Made by a program: the position numbers and the translations under genes
Shown here: positions 24,031-31,972 of the stretch, one piece after another
Position numbering within the stretch: position 1 is the stretch's first letter
How the letters are laid out: every line of letters begins with the position of its first letter
Notes under the pieces: generated by a model
The model's input: only the letters and a program-made list of their open reading frames with translations
Databases searched by the model: none
What the model was told of the DNA's origin: nothing
NCBI GenBank assembly: GCA_947460575.1
Contig: CANHIJ010000008.1
Span: forward strand, 1-54,151
Direction of reading: 5' to 3'
Source of the DNA: Verrucomicrobiales bacterium
Lineage (GTDB): Bacteria > Verrucomicrobiota > Verrucomicrobiia > Verrucomicrobiales > V1-33
Length of the DNA stretch: 54,151 bases

Positions 24031-26928
24031 TCAGGAAGCGCTGGGAGCGCTGGGGGCGGGAAGGGGAAAGGTGAGGCGGGCCTGGTTTTGGGGGTCGGCG
24101 AGAAGGGTAAGGCTGCCGCCGATTTGGTGGGCGAGGAGCTTGATGAGGCGTTGGGAGAAGGAGGCTTCGCGGAGGGCGCGGAGGGAGGCGGTGAGGGGGA
24201 TCCCGGTGTCGTGGAGGGTCAGGGTGCCGGTGGTTTCGTGCTGAGAGAACGTGATGGTGAGGTGGCCGGTGGCGCTGGGGTCGGGGAAGGCGTAGGCGAG
24301 GGCGGCGGCGATGAGTTCCTCAAAGATCAGGCCGAGGCCGATGGCGAGGCGCTGGGGCAGGATGAGGCCGGAGAATTCGGGTTGGAGGGTGATATTTCCG
24401 GGGGGGCGGCCCTGGGTGTCGAGGAGGGTGCGGCCAATTTCGGAGGTGAAGTGGGCGAAGTCTACGGTGTCGTTTTCGTGTTGGATGAGGCGGTAGACGA
24501 GGGCTACCGCGGCGAGGCGCTGGCGGCTTTCGAGGAGGGCGGCGCGGACTGGGGGGAGGTCGGCGTCTTCCGCCTGGAGGGAGAGCAAGCTGGAGAGGAC
24601 CTGGAAATCGTTGCGGGCGCGGTGGAGGCTGACCGAAGGGGCCGGAGCCGACGGAGCCGACGGAGTTGGAGGAGGCGGGGCGGCCGGGAGGGGGCGGAAG
24701 AGGAGGAGAAAGCCGCGGGCGCTGGAGGCCTCGTCAAAGACGGGGGTGAGGTCGAGTTGGCCCTGGGTGGGGGTGCCGTCCTTGCTGATGAGAGGGGACT
24801 GGGCGTGCCAGCTGCGGTGGGTTTGGAGTTGGCGGGCCAGTTCGGCGCTGAATTCCTCGGGGGCTTCTGGGCGGAGGAGGCGGGAGAGGGGGCGGTCGGC
24901 GAGTTCGGCGGTGGTGTAGTCGGAGAGGGCTTCGGCGGCGGGGTTGAGGTGGAGAATGCGCCCGCGCTCGTCGATGAGGATGGCTGGGGTGAGGAGGTGC
25001 TGCAGCAGGGCGACGCCGATGCCGCCGGGGCGGGCGTTGGCGCGGGCGCGAGAAAGGTCGCGGAGGGTGAGGCCAAAGCGGCTTGGGGGGCCGCCGGGAA
25101 GGAGGACGAGGCGGGCTTCGAGGGTGCGGGGTTCGGTTTCGCCTTTGGGGGTGACCTTGTATTCGCAGCGGGTTTCGTGGCCGGGGTGGTCGAGGAGGCG
25201 CTCGACCATGACGTCGAGGGGAAGGGGGGCGGCGAGGAGGGGGAGGGCGGCGTCGAGGAATTGGCCGCGGAGGGCTGGGGCGGGAGTGTCGCTGGGGGGG
25301 GCGAAATCGCGGGAGGTGGTGTGTTCGAGGATGGTGCCATCGGCGTCGAGGAGGAAGAGCCAATCGGGGGTGATGTCGGCCCAGGGGGCGGCGGGAGGGG
25401 CGTCGGAGAGGGGGGCGAGGAGGCAAGCGGTGAAGGCTGGCTGGCCTTGGTCGTTCCGGATGACGGCCGCGCTGAGGTGGACGGGGGTTTGGCTGCCGGA
25501 GCGGTGGCGCAAGCTGGAGGGGAAGGCCGGGGTGGGGCCTGCGGCGAGGGAGGCGGCCCGCAGGCGGTCGACGGTTTCGGGGGGGAGGAAATCGGTGAGA
25601 GGGGCGCGGCGGGCTTCGTGGCGGGCGAGGCCGGTGAGCGCCTCGAAGGCCGGATTGACTTCCGTGAGGTTGCCGGAGGGATTGATGATGAGCAGGGGGG
25701 CGGAGGCCTGCTGGAAGAGGCCGCGGTAGCGGGCCTCGCTGGTGCGGATGGCTTGCTCGTCGAGGCGGGCGTCGGTGACGTCGAAAATAGTGAGAAGGAG
25801 GCGGTCGCCCGAGAGGGTGGCGGGGCGGAACTCGATGTCCTTGACGAGGCCCTCGGCGTTGCGCAGGGAGCAAGTCAGGGAGGTGCGGCGGCGCCAGACG
25901 CTTTCCCACCACTCGTCGAGGGCGCGTTTTTGGAAAACGTCGTCGCCGACGCAGGCGCGCTCGAGCCAAGTTTGGATGGGTTCGTCGGCTTCGGCGGCAA
26001 AGCCCAGCACGGCGCGGTGTTGAGGGTTGGCGTAGAGGACGTGGGCTTCATCGTCGAGCAGGATCATGCCGAAGGGGGCGGCCTCGGCCATTTCGCGAAA
26101 AGAGTCGTCGCCCTTGGGGGTGGGCTCGGTGGCAGCAGAAGGAGGGGCCGCGGAACAGCTCAAGAGGAGGCCGCCGACCGCGCCGCTGGTGTCGCGCCAG
26201 GGCTGGATTTCCCAGTGCACCAGGCTTTGGCTGCCGTCGGGGCGCACCATGGCGTCGCGGAGGGCGTGGGGCTCGCCCGAGGCCAGGCAGCGCTCGTAGA
26301 GGCGGCGCCAATCGGGGTGGAGATCGGGGAAAATGTCGCAGTGGCTGCGGCCGATCAAGGGGGTGGGAGGGATTTGGAATTCGCGGATCCAGCGGGAATT
26401 GACGGCGAGGTAGCGCAGGGAGCGGTCGAGAATGGCGACCGCGGCTGGGAAATGTTCCAGGAGCTGAATCGCGGCTTGGTCCCAAGGCGGGGCCGGGGCG
26501 GGCAGGGCGCGGTAGGAGGGCGGGGCGGCTGGCCGCGCCGGGTGGCGGCGCTCGTCCAGGCACTGCAGGAGGGCGGCGGGCTGCTCAGAGTCGGAGAGGA
26601 GATCGTCGACCCCGTAGTGGGCCGCGCTTTCGCCAGGCGAAAGTTGGGGGTTAGCTCCCAGGGCGATGATCCACAGCGGCCGGGGACCGGCCGCGGCGCG
26701 CAGCCAAGCGCTGAAGGCCGGGAGGGCCGCCGACCCCGCCCCCAGGGAGGCCACCACCAGCCCCTCGCCGCGGTATAGTGCCTGAGCTTGGGCGAAATCG
26801 GCGCAATCCACCACTTCCAGCCCGCGCTGCCGCAGCGCCAGCGCAAGCCCCTCGCGGAGCGCGGCATCCGGCTGCACCAGCAGGGCGCGCCGCAGGCTGG
26901 GGGAGGGCAAAAGGGGGCTCAGGGTCAT
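24031..26928 (-). CDS. Multi-PAS sensor protein with a degenerate HisKA_2-type kinase domain
   Basis: A 965-residue cytoplasmic protein. Residues about 13-125 look like a receiver-type fold (LLVQPDAALREGLALALRQRGLEVVD), with no clear phosphoacceptor Asp. About four PAS domains follow between 165 and 740. The C-terminus resembles HisKA_2 kinases: HRARNDFQVLSSLLSLQ (candidate His769) and LGLIFEELIAAALAYAFP. In active relatives the latter reads NELxxNALKYAFP; both Asn are replaced (Glu and Ala) and the later G1 box is DTGIPL, so ATP binding is doubtful. The ATG at 26928 is preferred over a TTG 22 codons upstream. There is no adjacent response regulator. A sensory role is likely; kinase activity is uncertain. 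Confidence 0.8.
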   Translation of the reverse strand: MTLSPLLPSPSLRRALLVQPDAALREGLALALRQRGLEVVDCADFAQAQALYRGEGLVVASLGAGSAALPAFSAWLRAAAGPRPLWIIALGANPQLSPGESAAHYGVDDLLSDSEQPAALLQCLDERRHPARPAAPPSYRALPAPAPPWDQAAIQLLEHFPAAVAILDRSLRYLAVNSRWIREFQIPPTPLIGRSHCDIFPDLHPDWRRLYERCLASGEPHALRDAMVRPDGSQSLVHWEIQPWRDTSGAVGGLLLSCSAAPPSAATEPTPKGDDSFREMAEAAPFGMILLDDEAHVLYANPQHRAVLGFAAEADEPIQTWLERACVGDDVFQKRALDEWWESVWRRRTSLTCSLRNAEGLVKDIEFRPATLSGDRLLLTIFDVTDARLDEQAIRTSEARYRGLFQQASAPLLIINPSGNLTEVNPAFEALTGLARHEARRAPLTDFLPPETVDRLRAASLAAGPTPAFPSSLRHRSGSQTPVHLSAAVIRNDQGQPAFTACLLAPLSDAPPAAPWADITPDWLFLLDADGTILEHTTSRDFAPPSDTPAPALRGQFLDAALPLLAAPLPLDVMVERLLDHPGHETRCEYKVTPKGETEPRTLEARLVLLPGGPPSRFGLTLRDLSRARANARPGGIGVALLQHLLTPAILIDERGRILHLNPAAEALSDYTTAELADRPLSRLLRPEAPEEFSAELARQLQTHRSWHAQSPLISKDGTPTQGQLDLTPVFDEASSARGFLLLFRPLPAAPPPPTPSAPSAPAPSVSLHRARNDFQVLSSLLSLQAEDADLPPVRAALLESRQRLAAVALVYRLIQHENDTVDFAHFTSEIGRTLLDTQGRPPGNITLQPEFSGLILPQRLAIGLGLIFEELIAAALAYAFPDPSATGHLTITFSQHETTGTLTLHDTGIPLTASLRALREASFSQRLIKLLAHQIGGSLTLLADPQNQARLTFPLPAPSAPSAS

Positions 26929-27075
26929 GAACGGGTGGTTTGGCTGGTCGGAAAGGCGACACCGCAACGCGCTTGAGTCGCCTTTTTGCGACAATTATCT
27001 ATTTCGAGAAGACAATCAATGCTGATTAAGTAAAAGCGCGGTGGCCGGGGTGGCGGTGGCGGGGGCGGGGGCGGG

Positions 27076-27100
27076 AATTATTGCGATTCTCTTGCATTTA
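27076..27100. promoter_or_regulatory. Possible Fur-like operator upstream of tonB
   Basis: An AT-rich 25-bp stretch in GC-rich surroundings reads on the minus strand as TAAATGCAAGAGAATCGCAA and then TAATT. It resembles proteobacterial Fur boxes (TGC-A-GAGAAT-GCA). TonB-ExbB-ExbD genes are commonly Fur-regulated, which fits the position 31 bp before the start codon. The dyad is imperfect and verrucomicrobial Fur consensus is not known to me. Confidence 0.35.
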
Positions 27101-27131
27101 GATGGGGGGCGTGCATTTTCCGCCACTGCCC

Positions 27132-27911
27132 ATGAAGCGCCTCCATCCAGCCCCTGATCCGCCCCGCTGGGGCCCGCTGGCGCCGCAGTGGCGGGGACAC
27201 TTGGGGAGAGAGCCGCAGGATGGGGATTCCTGGCTGGGGGCGATGAATGCGGTGGCGCTGGCGTTTTTGTTGATGGCGCTGGCGGCAGCTTTGCCGGAGG
27301 CGGAGGGAAGGCTGGGGGCGGCCGACTTGCCGCGCGAGACCGAGACGGGGGAGGTATTTGTGGCGGTGGACTTGCCGCCGGGGCCCGTTGCGGCGGAGGC
27401 GGTAGAGGCGGCAAGCGGCGCCGCGGCGGCCTATCCAGAACTGGAGGCCTTGGTGGAGCCAGTGGAGCTGATTGAGCCGTCGGCGGCGCCGCGGGAGCTG
27501 ACGGCGCGACCGACGGCAACTTCCGCGCGGGCGACCCCCGCGCGGGAGGTTTCGGCGCGGGAGGCGGCTGGCCGGGAGGCTCCGGCGCAGGCCGCGGCTG
27601 GTCGGGAGGCGGCGGTTGGGGCCGTGGCGGCGGGGCCTGGGCGTGCGGTGGGGCCGGTGGGCCGTGGGGGAGGGGCGGGGAGCAATCCGCAGCCGCCATA
27701 TCCGGCCTTTGCGCGGCGGCAGCGGTTGCAGGGCACGGTGGTGTTGCGGATTGCGGTGCGGGATGGGGCGGTGGCGGAGGTGGTGGTGGCCCGGAGCAGT
27801 GGGTCGGCGGGGCTGGACCGGCATGCGGCGGGGCACGTGGAGCGGAGCTGGCGGTGGGCGCGGGGGACGGAGCAGACGTTTACCCAGGCCTTTCGATTTG
27901 TGCTGCAGTGA
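27132..27911 (+). CDS. TonB family energy transducer
   Basis: A 259-residue protein linking inner-membrane proton-motive force to outer-membrane receptors. A membrane segment lies at about 38-58 (MNAVALAFLLMALAAALP). A long Ala/Pro/Glu-rich periplasmic linker (about 60-195) follows. The C-terminal domain has the TonB pattern PPYPAFARRQRLQGTVVLRIAV followed by VVVARSSGSAGLDRHAA. The start ATG at 27132 avoids a low-confidence upstream extension. exbB and exbD follow (45 bp, then 1 bp), forming a complete TonB system; no receptor is in the window. A Fur-like site upstream suggests iron control. Confidence 0.88.
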   Translation: MKRLHPAPDPPRWGPLAPQWRGHLGREPQDGDSWLGAMNAVALAFLLMALAAALPEAEGRLGAADLPRETETGEVFVAVDLPPGPVAAEAVEAASGAAAAYPELEALVEPVELIEPSAAPRELTARPTATSARATPAREVSAREAAGREAPAQAAAGREAAVGAVAAGPGRAVGPVGRGGGAGSNPQPPYPAFARRQRLQGTVVLRIAVRDGAVAEVVVARSSGSAGLDRHAAGHVERSWRWARGTEQTFTQAFRFVLQ

Positions 27912-27956
27912 GGGGCGCGTTTTTTCCAAGATCTCATTAATCCAAACTCTGAATTC

Positions 27957-28595
27957 ATGCTTTATCCAGCAATAGCGGCGAATGTGGCAGTGGACCTGGC
28001 GCAGCGGGGCGGGCTGATCATGGTCCCGGTGGGGCTGACGGCGCTCTGTGCGGTGGCGATGGTGGGGGAGCGGGTGGTGTGGTGGGTGGGACTGCGGGGG
28101 CGGCGGGATCCGGCGCGGCTGGAGGCCATTTTTGCGGCCTTGGGGGCGGGGCGCGGGGGCGAGGCGGAGGCCTTGGCGGCGGATTCGCGGGATCCGGTGA
28201 TCGCCATGGTTTATGGGGGATTGCGGCATCGCCGGACGTCCCTGCAGGCGGCGCTGCAGGTTTCTGCGGGGCTGGTGTTGCAGCAGGCGGGGCGGTTTAT
28301 GGGGGCCTTGGACACCATCGTGACCTTGGCGCCACTGTTGGGATTGCTGGGGACGGTGACGGGGATCATGGGGGCCTTTGGGAGCATTGGGCAGGGCGAG
28401 TTGGCGGTGGAAAAGGTGACGGGAGGGATTGGGGAGGCCCTGATAGCCACCGCGGCGGGGCTGGGGATTGCGATATTCACCCTGATACCGCTGAACTATT
28501 TTCACGGGTGCCTGGCCCGCCTGCAGTTTGTGATGGAGGCGGCGGGCACCCAAGTGGAGTTGTTGACCGACGGAAAGGCGGCACCGGAAGCCTGA
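27957..28595 (+). CDS. exbB: MotA/TolQ/ExbB proton channel family protein
   Basis: A 212-residue inner-membrane proton channel subunit. It has a first membrane segment near residues 18-40 and a pair near 115-135 and 150-175, with the family signature TLAPLLGLLGTVTGIMGAF in the second and ALIATAAGLGIAIFTLIPLN in the third. It pairs with ExbD and TonB encoded on either side. The length and topology match ExbB rather than MotA. The stop is immediately followed by the exbD ATG. Confidence 0.92.
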   Translation: MLYPAIAANVAVDLAQRGGLIMVPVGLTALCAVAMVGERVVWWVGLRGRRDPARLEAIFAALGAGRGGEAEALAADSRDPVIAMVYGGLRHRRTSLQAALQVSAGLVLQQAGRFMGALDTIVTLAPLLGLLGTVTGIMGAFGSIGQGELAVEKVTGGIGEALIATAAGLGIAIFTLIPLNYFHGCLARLQFVMEAAGTQVELLTDGKAAPEA

Positions 28596-28596
28596 C

Positions 28597-29022
28597 ATGA
28601 AATTGCGCTCGCCTTTGCCGCCGCGGAGGAATCGGCTGGAGATCATCCCGCTGATCGACATCATGTTTTTTTTGCTGGCCTCCTTTATGCTTGTGAGTTT
28701 GACGATGAGTCGGCAGCAGGCGATCCCCGTGCAGCTGCCGGTGGCGGGGGCGGGGGCGGGGAAAGTGGTGCCGGACCAGATCAACTTGGCGGTGGATGCG
28801 GCCGGGGGGGTGCATTGGGGGACGCGCGGGGTGAGCCTGGGGGAATTGGCGGCGGAATTGGCGGCGCGGCACGCGGCGGATCCCGCGGCGCCGGTGTACA
28901 TCAGCGGGGACGAGGAGGCCCGGCACGGGGCCATGGTGGCGGTGTTGGAGGCCGTGCGCCGGGCGGGATTTCAAAAAGTGGCCTTTCAAGTGCGAGCGCC
29001 CAGCGCTCCGGCCGCGCCCTGA
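28597..29022 (+). CDS. exbD: ExbD/TolR family biopolymer transport protein
   Basis: A 141-residue inner-membrane protein with one N-terminal membrane segment (about 17-38). Its start LEIIPLIDIMFFLLASFMLV contains the family's conserved proton-carrying Asp in the P-L-I-D motif (about residue 24). The periplasmic domain is of the usual size. It starts one base after exbB ends, so translation is probably coupled. Together with TonB this forms the energising complex. Confidence 0.92.
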   Translation: MKLRSPLPPRRNRLEIIPLIDIMFFLLASFMLVSLTMSRQQAIPVQLPVAGAGAGKVVPDQINLAVDAAGGVHWGTRGVSLGELAAELAARHAADPAAPVYISGDEEARHGAMVAVLEAVRRAGFQKVAFQVRAPSAPAAP

Positions 29023-29043
29023 GTGTTTAGCCGATTTTATCCC

Positions 29044-29445
29044 ATGTATTCGCTGACGCGTTCGCTCCACGTTTGCCTGATGGCTCTGACGGCGGCGCTG
29101 TGCTTGGTTTGCCTATGGCAGTGGCAGCGGGAGGCGGCGGCGGGGCGGCGGGAGCGGGGGCTGCGGGCGGAGCTGGTCGGGGCGGAAGCGGGGGCCCGGC
29201 GCCAGGCGGCGGAGGTGGAGGCCTGCGGCAAAAAAGTGGCGCAGCTGGAGGCGGCCTTGGCCGAGCAGGTTCAGCAAAGCGCAGGCGCGCCGCAAGAGGA
29301 GGCACAGCGCCAAGCAGGGGCCCTGGCGGCGCAGGGGGCGCAATTGCGCCAAGCTTTGGAGGAGCGGGATGCCTTGGCGCGGCGCCTTAACGAGCGCACC
29401 CGGGAATTTAATGCCCTGGCGGAAAAATACCGCCTCGGAAAGTGA
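29044..29445 (+). CDS. Small membrane-anchored coiled-coil protein
   Basis: A 133-residue protein with one N-terminal hydrophobic segment (about 8-28) and then an approximately 100-residue Ala/Glu/Gln/Arg-rich heptad stretch that should form a coiled coil. No enzymatic motif. I chose the ATG at 29044 over a GTG overlapping the exbD stop. It follows exbD closely and is probably in the same operon, so an accessory role to the TonB system is possible. Family not recognised. Confidence 0.65.
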   Translation: MYSLTRSLHVCLMALTAALCLVCLWQWQREAAAGRRERGLRAELVGAEAGARRQAAEVEACGKKVAQLEAALAEQVQQSAGAPQEEAQRQAGALAAQGAQLRQALEERDALARRLNERTREFNALAEKYRLGK

Positions 29446-29451
29446 GCGCGC

Positions 29452-29808
29452 CTAGAGGACGCCGTGGTTGCGCAGTTGCAGGTAAAACCAAAAGACGAAG
29501 CTGATGAAGACAGCCACCAGGACGAGGGCCGAGATGGCTTGGCGGGAGCGGGCGCGGTTGAGGCGCTCGGCCTGCCAGCGGGTGCGGTTGAAGGGGCGGC
29601 CCTGAAAGGCGTCCTCTTCGGCTTCAATGAGGTGGCGGCGGCGCAGGCGGTCTCCCGCGAGGTGGACCGGGGCGGCCACAATGCTGGCTTCCAGCTTGTA
29701 GATTTTGGCTTTGATCTGGTCTTCCTCGAGCCGCATTTGGCGAATGCGCTCTTCTAATTCCGCTTGTTTGGCGCGGGTGGCACGGGTGATTCCTCGTTTG
29801 GGGGCCAT
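29452..29808 (-). CDS. Small coiled-coil protein with C-terminal membrane anchor
   Basis: A 118-residue protein whose N-terminal half is a predicted coiled coil (ATRAKQAELEERIRQMRLEE). The C-terminus has one hydrophobic segment (about 90-111), leaving the protein tail-anchored. It is convergent with the preceding coiled-coil gene (6 bp apart) and transcribed just after the next minus-strand gene, with which it may form a two-gene unit. Function not recognised. Confidence 0.65.
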   Translation of the reverse strand: MAPKRGITRATRAKQAELEERIRQMRLEEDQIKAKIYKLEASIVAAPVHLAGDRLRRRHLIEAEEDAFQGRPFNRTRWQAERLNRARSRQAISALVLVAVFISFVFWFYLQLRNHGVL

Positions 29809-29844
29809 GGCTGGGAGGGGTTGGAAGGGTGGGCGAGAAGGGGG

Positions 29845-30537
29845 CTAGCGGAGCGCCAGCCAGGCGAGAAAGAGGATCAGCGCGGTGGCGGCCAGCGGCG
29901 CGGTGAAGCCGCAGCCGCAAAATATCCAAAAGCGAAAGGTTTCGCGGTCCAGCGCCAAGGGGAGGCTGCCGGTCGGTCCCCTCCGGGCCGCGCTGGGCGC
30001 GGGGGCTGCCGCGGCGGGGCTGCCTGCCGCGGGCGCGCCGCCGAGAAAGGAGGTGCCCCGGGAAAACTCCGCCTGAGCTTCCTCAATCAGGCCCAGAGCC
30101 CGCCCCAAGTCGCGGGGAAGGTCTTGGGGGTTCCACTGCTCGGGGTTCAGGGAATCGATGACCTCGAGGTGGTGGCGGAAGCCCTCTTTGACCGCGAGGA
30201 GCTGCTCGACGCGGCGCTGGGCCTCGTAGGTTTCTCGGTCCAGTTGCCCGAGGGCCCGGCTGAGCTTTTCCCCCAAGTCAGCTCGACCGGACAAGAACTG
30301 CTGCTGTTGGCGGCTGAGTTCTTCAAAGCGGTGCTTCTCCTGCTCCAGGGCCTCCGCCTCCTGGCGCAGCTGGGCCAGGCGGTGCTGGGTGGTCTGGACG
30401 CGCTCGGCGAGGTCGCTGCCTCCCGGGGAGTCGGACGGTAGGACCAAACCTTCCCCGTCCAAATCGTCGAGGTGAAAGGTGGCTTCGCGCGGGCCGGGAC
30501 GGCTCTGGGAGAGAGGGCGGGAAGTCGTCGGGAGCAT
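29845..30537 (-). CDS. Coiled-coil protein with C-terminal membrane anchor
   Basis: A 230-residue protein. Residues about 45-125 form a strong coiled coil (rich in Glu, Gln, Arg, Leu), followed by an Ala/Pro-rich linker and a hydrophobic C-terminal segment (about 205-228). There is no signal peptide, so it is expected to be tail-anchored with the coil in the cytoplasm. The layout is like the smaller gene 36 bp downstream. Family and function unknown. Confidence 0.65.
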   Translation of the reverse strand: MLPTTSRPLSQSRPGPREATFHLDDLDGEGLVLPSDSPGGSDLAERVQTTQHRLAQLRQEAEALEQEKHRFEELSRQQQQFLSGRADLGEKLSRALGQLDRETYEAQRRVEQLLAVKEGFRHHLEVIDSLNPEQWNPQDLPRDLGRALGLIEEAQAEFSRGTSFLGGAPAAGSPAAAAPAPSAARRGPTGSLPLALDRETFRFWIFCGCGFTAPLAATALILFLAWLALR

Positions 30538-30748
30538 GGGAAGGGGATAAGACTATTAAGACATCTAAATATTACAGTATTCCTAAAACTTCCAGTGCTT
30601 TTGCGGGGCCGGGGGGAAAAAAGGGCGGGCGGGGGGGCGGCGGGATGGAATCTAGGGAAATGGCGGGTCGGCTGTAAGGTTTCCCCCGGGGGCCTGCGTT
30701 CTAGGAGGGCTTCTGAGCCTTTTTCCCCCTGATTATCCATTTTTCTGC

Positions 30749-31960
30749 ATGAGACGACGCAAACGCCGCTGGCCTTGGATTTTGGTTTTGTTGATGGCCG
30801 CCGGGGCGGGCGGGTGGTGGTACTATGGGCAGGCGAACCCAGCGGATGCGCCGCCGGAGTACGACACGGTGAAACTGGGGCGTGGGGACCTGACGAAGGC
30901 GGTTTCGGCGATTGGGGACTTGAATCCGCTGGTGAAGGTGGAGATTGGGTCCCAGATTTCGGGGACGATTGCCAAATTGTATGTGGATTTCAATTCGGTG
31001 GTCAAGGAGGGGGACGTGCTGTGCGAGTTGGACTCGGCGACGTACGATGCCAACTATGCGCAGACCAAGGCGGAGCGGGCGAGTGCGGAGGCGGAGCGGG
31101 ATTTGCAGCGGCGCAACTTGGAGCGCAAGAAGCAGTTGATGGAGCGGCAGTTGTTGTCGGTGGCAGAGTTCGACAAGGTGGAGTCGGACTTGCGGCGGGC
31201 CGAGGCGCAGTTGGAGTTGGTGGAGGCGCGGCACAAGAAGGCCAAGGTGGACTTGGAGCGCTGCCGGATTCTTTCGCCGATCAACGGGGTGGTGGTGGAC
31301 CGCACCGCGGAGATCGGTCAAACCATCGCGGCTAGTTTTAGTGCGCCCAAGCTGTTTGTCTTGGCGGCGGATTTGACCAAGATGCAGATCAACGCCAAGG
31401 TCTCGGAGGCCGACATCGGCCAGATCAAGGTCGGTCAGAAAGTTAGGTTTTTAGTGGACGCCTATCCGGAGTCTTTTTTAGGAGAAGTGGTGCAAGTGCG
31501 CAACTCGCCGATCACGGAGGAGAGCGTGGTGAACTACGACGTCATTATTGCGGTGAACAATCCGGACCAGAAGTTGAAGCCGGGGATGACGGCCACGGTG
31601 CAGGTGATCACGGGGGAGCGCAGCGGGGTGTTGCGGGTACCGAATGCGGTGCTGCGCTTCAAGCCGCCGACCAAGGGGGCGCCGGGCGCTGGGGGGCCCC
31701 CGCCGCCGCCGCCCGCCCTGGGCGGCGGGGCGACCTTCAAGCCCAAGGAGCAGAGCAACGAGCGGCAGGTCTATTTGAAGCCGACCCAACCCGGCGATGC
31801 CCTGGTGGCCGTGAAGGTGCAAGTGGGCCTGAGCGACGGGGTGCAGACGGAGATTTTGGGCGGGGTCAAGGAGGGGGACGAACTCATTTTGCTGCAGAAG
31901 CCCAGGAAGGATGAAGCGGGGGCCACTACCAATCCTTTTGGAGGCATGGGCCGCCGCTGA
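30749..31960 (+). CDS. macA: MacA-like periplasmic adaptor (membrane fusion protein)
   Basis: A 403-residue membrane fusion protein. One N-terminal membrane segment (about 8-25, WILVLLMAAGAGGWW) anchors it. A lipoyl-like half-motif (LVKVEIGSQISGTI), a coiled-coil hairpin (about 95-175) and the second half (ILSPINGVVVDR) follow, then beta-barrel and membrane-proximal domains. A Gly/Pro-rich insert sits near residues 310-330. MacA stimulates the MacB ATPase and bridges it to a TolC-type channel. macB starts 12 bp downstream. No TolC gene is in the window, as is common. Confidence 0.9.
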   Translation: MRRRKRRWPWILVLLMAAGAGGWWYYGQANPADAPPEYDTVKLGRGDLTKAVSAIGDLNPLVKVEIGSQISGTIAKLYVDFNSVVKEGDVLCELDSATYDANYAQTKAERASAEAERDLQRRNLERKKQLMERQLLSVAEFDKVESDLRRAEAQLELVEARHKKAKVDLERCRILSPINGVVVDRTAEIGQTIAASFSAPKLFVLAADLTKMQINAKVSEADIGQIKVGQKVRFLVDAYPESFLGEVVQVRNSPITEESVVNYDVIIAVNNPDQKLKPGMTATVQVITGERSGVLRVPNAVLRFKPPTKGAPGAGGPPPPPPALGGGATFKPKEQSNERQVYLKPTQPGDALVAVKVQVGLSDGVQTEILGGVKEGDELILLQKPRKDEAGATTNPFGGMGRR

Positions 31961-31972
31961 GGCTTGTCAGGT

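Noticed and set aside
24088-26778. An 896-codon plus-strand open frame
   Set aside because: Antisense to the multi-PAS protein and Gly/Glu-rich with no recognisable motif.
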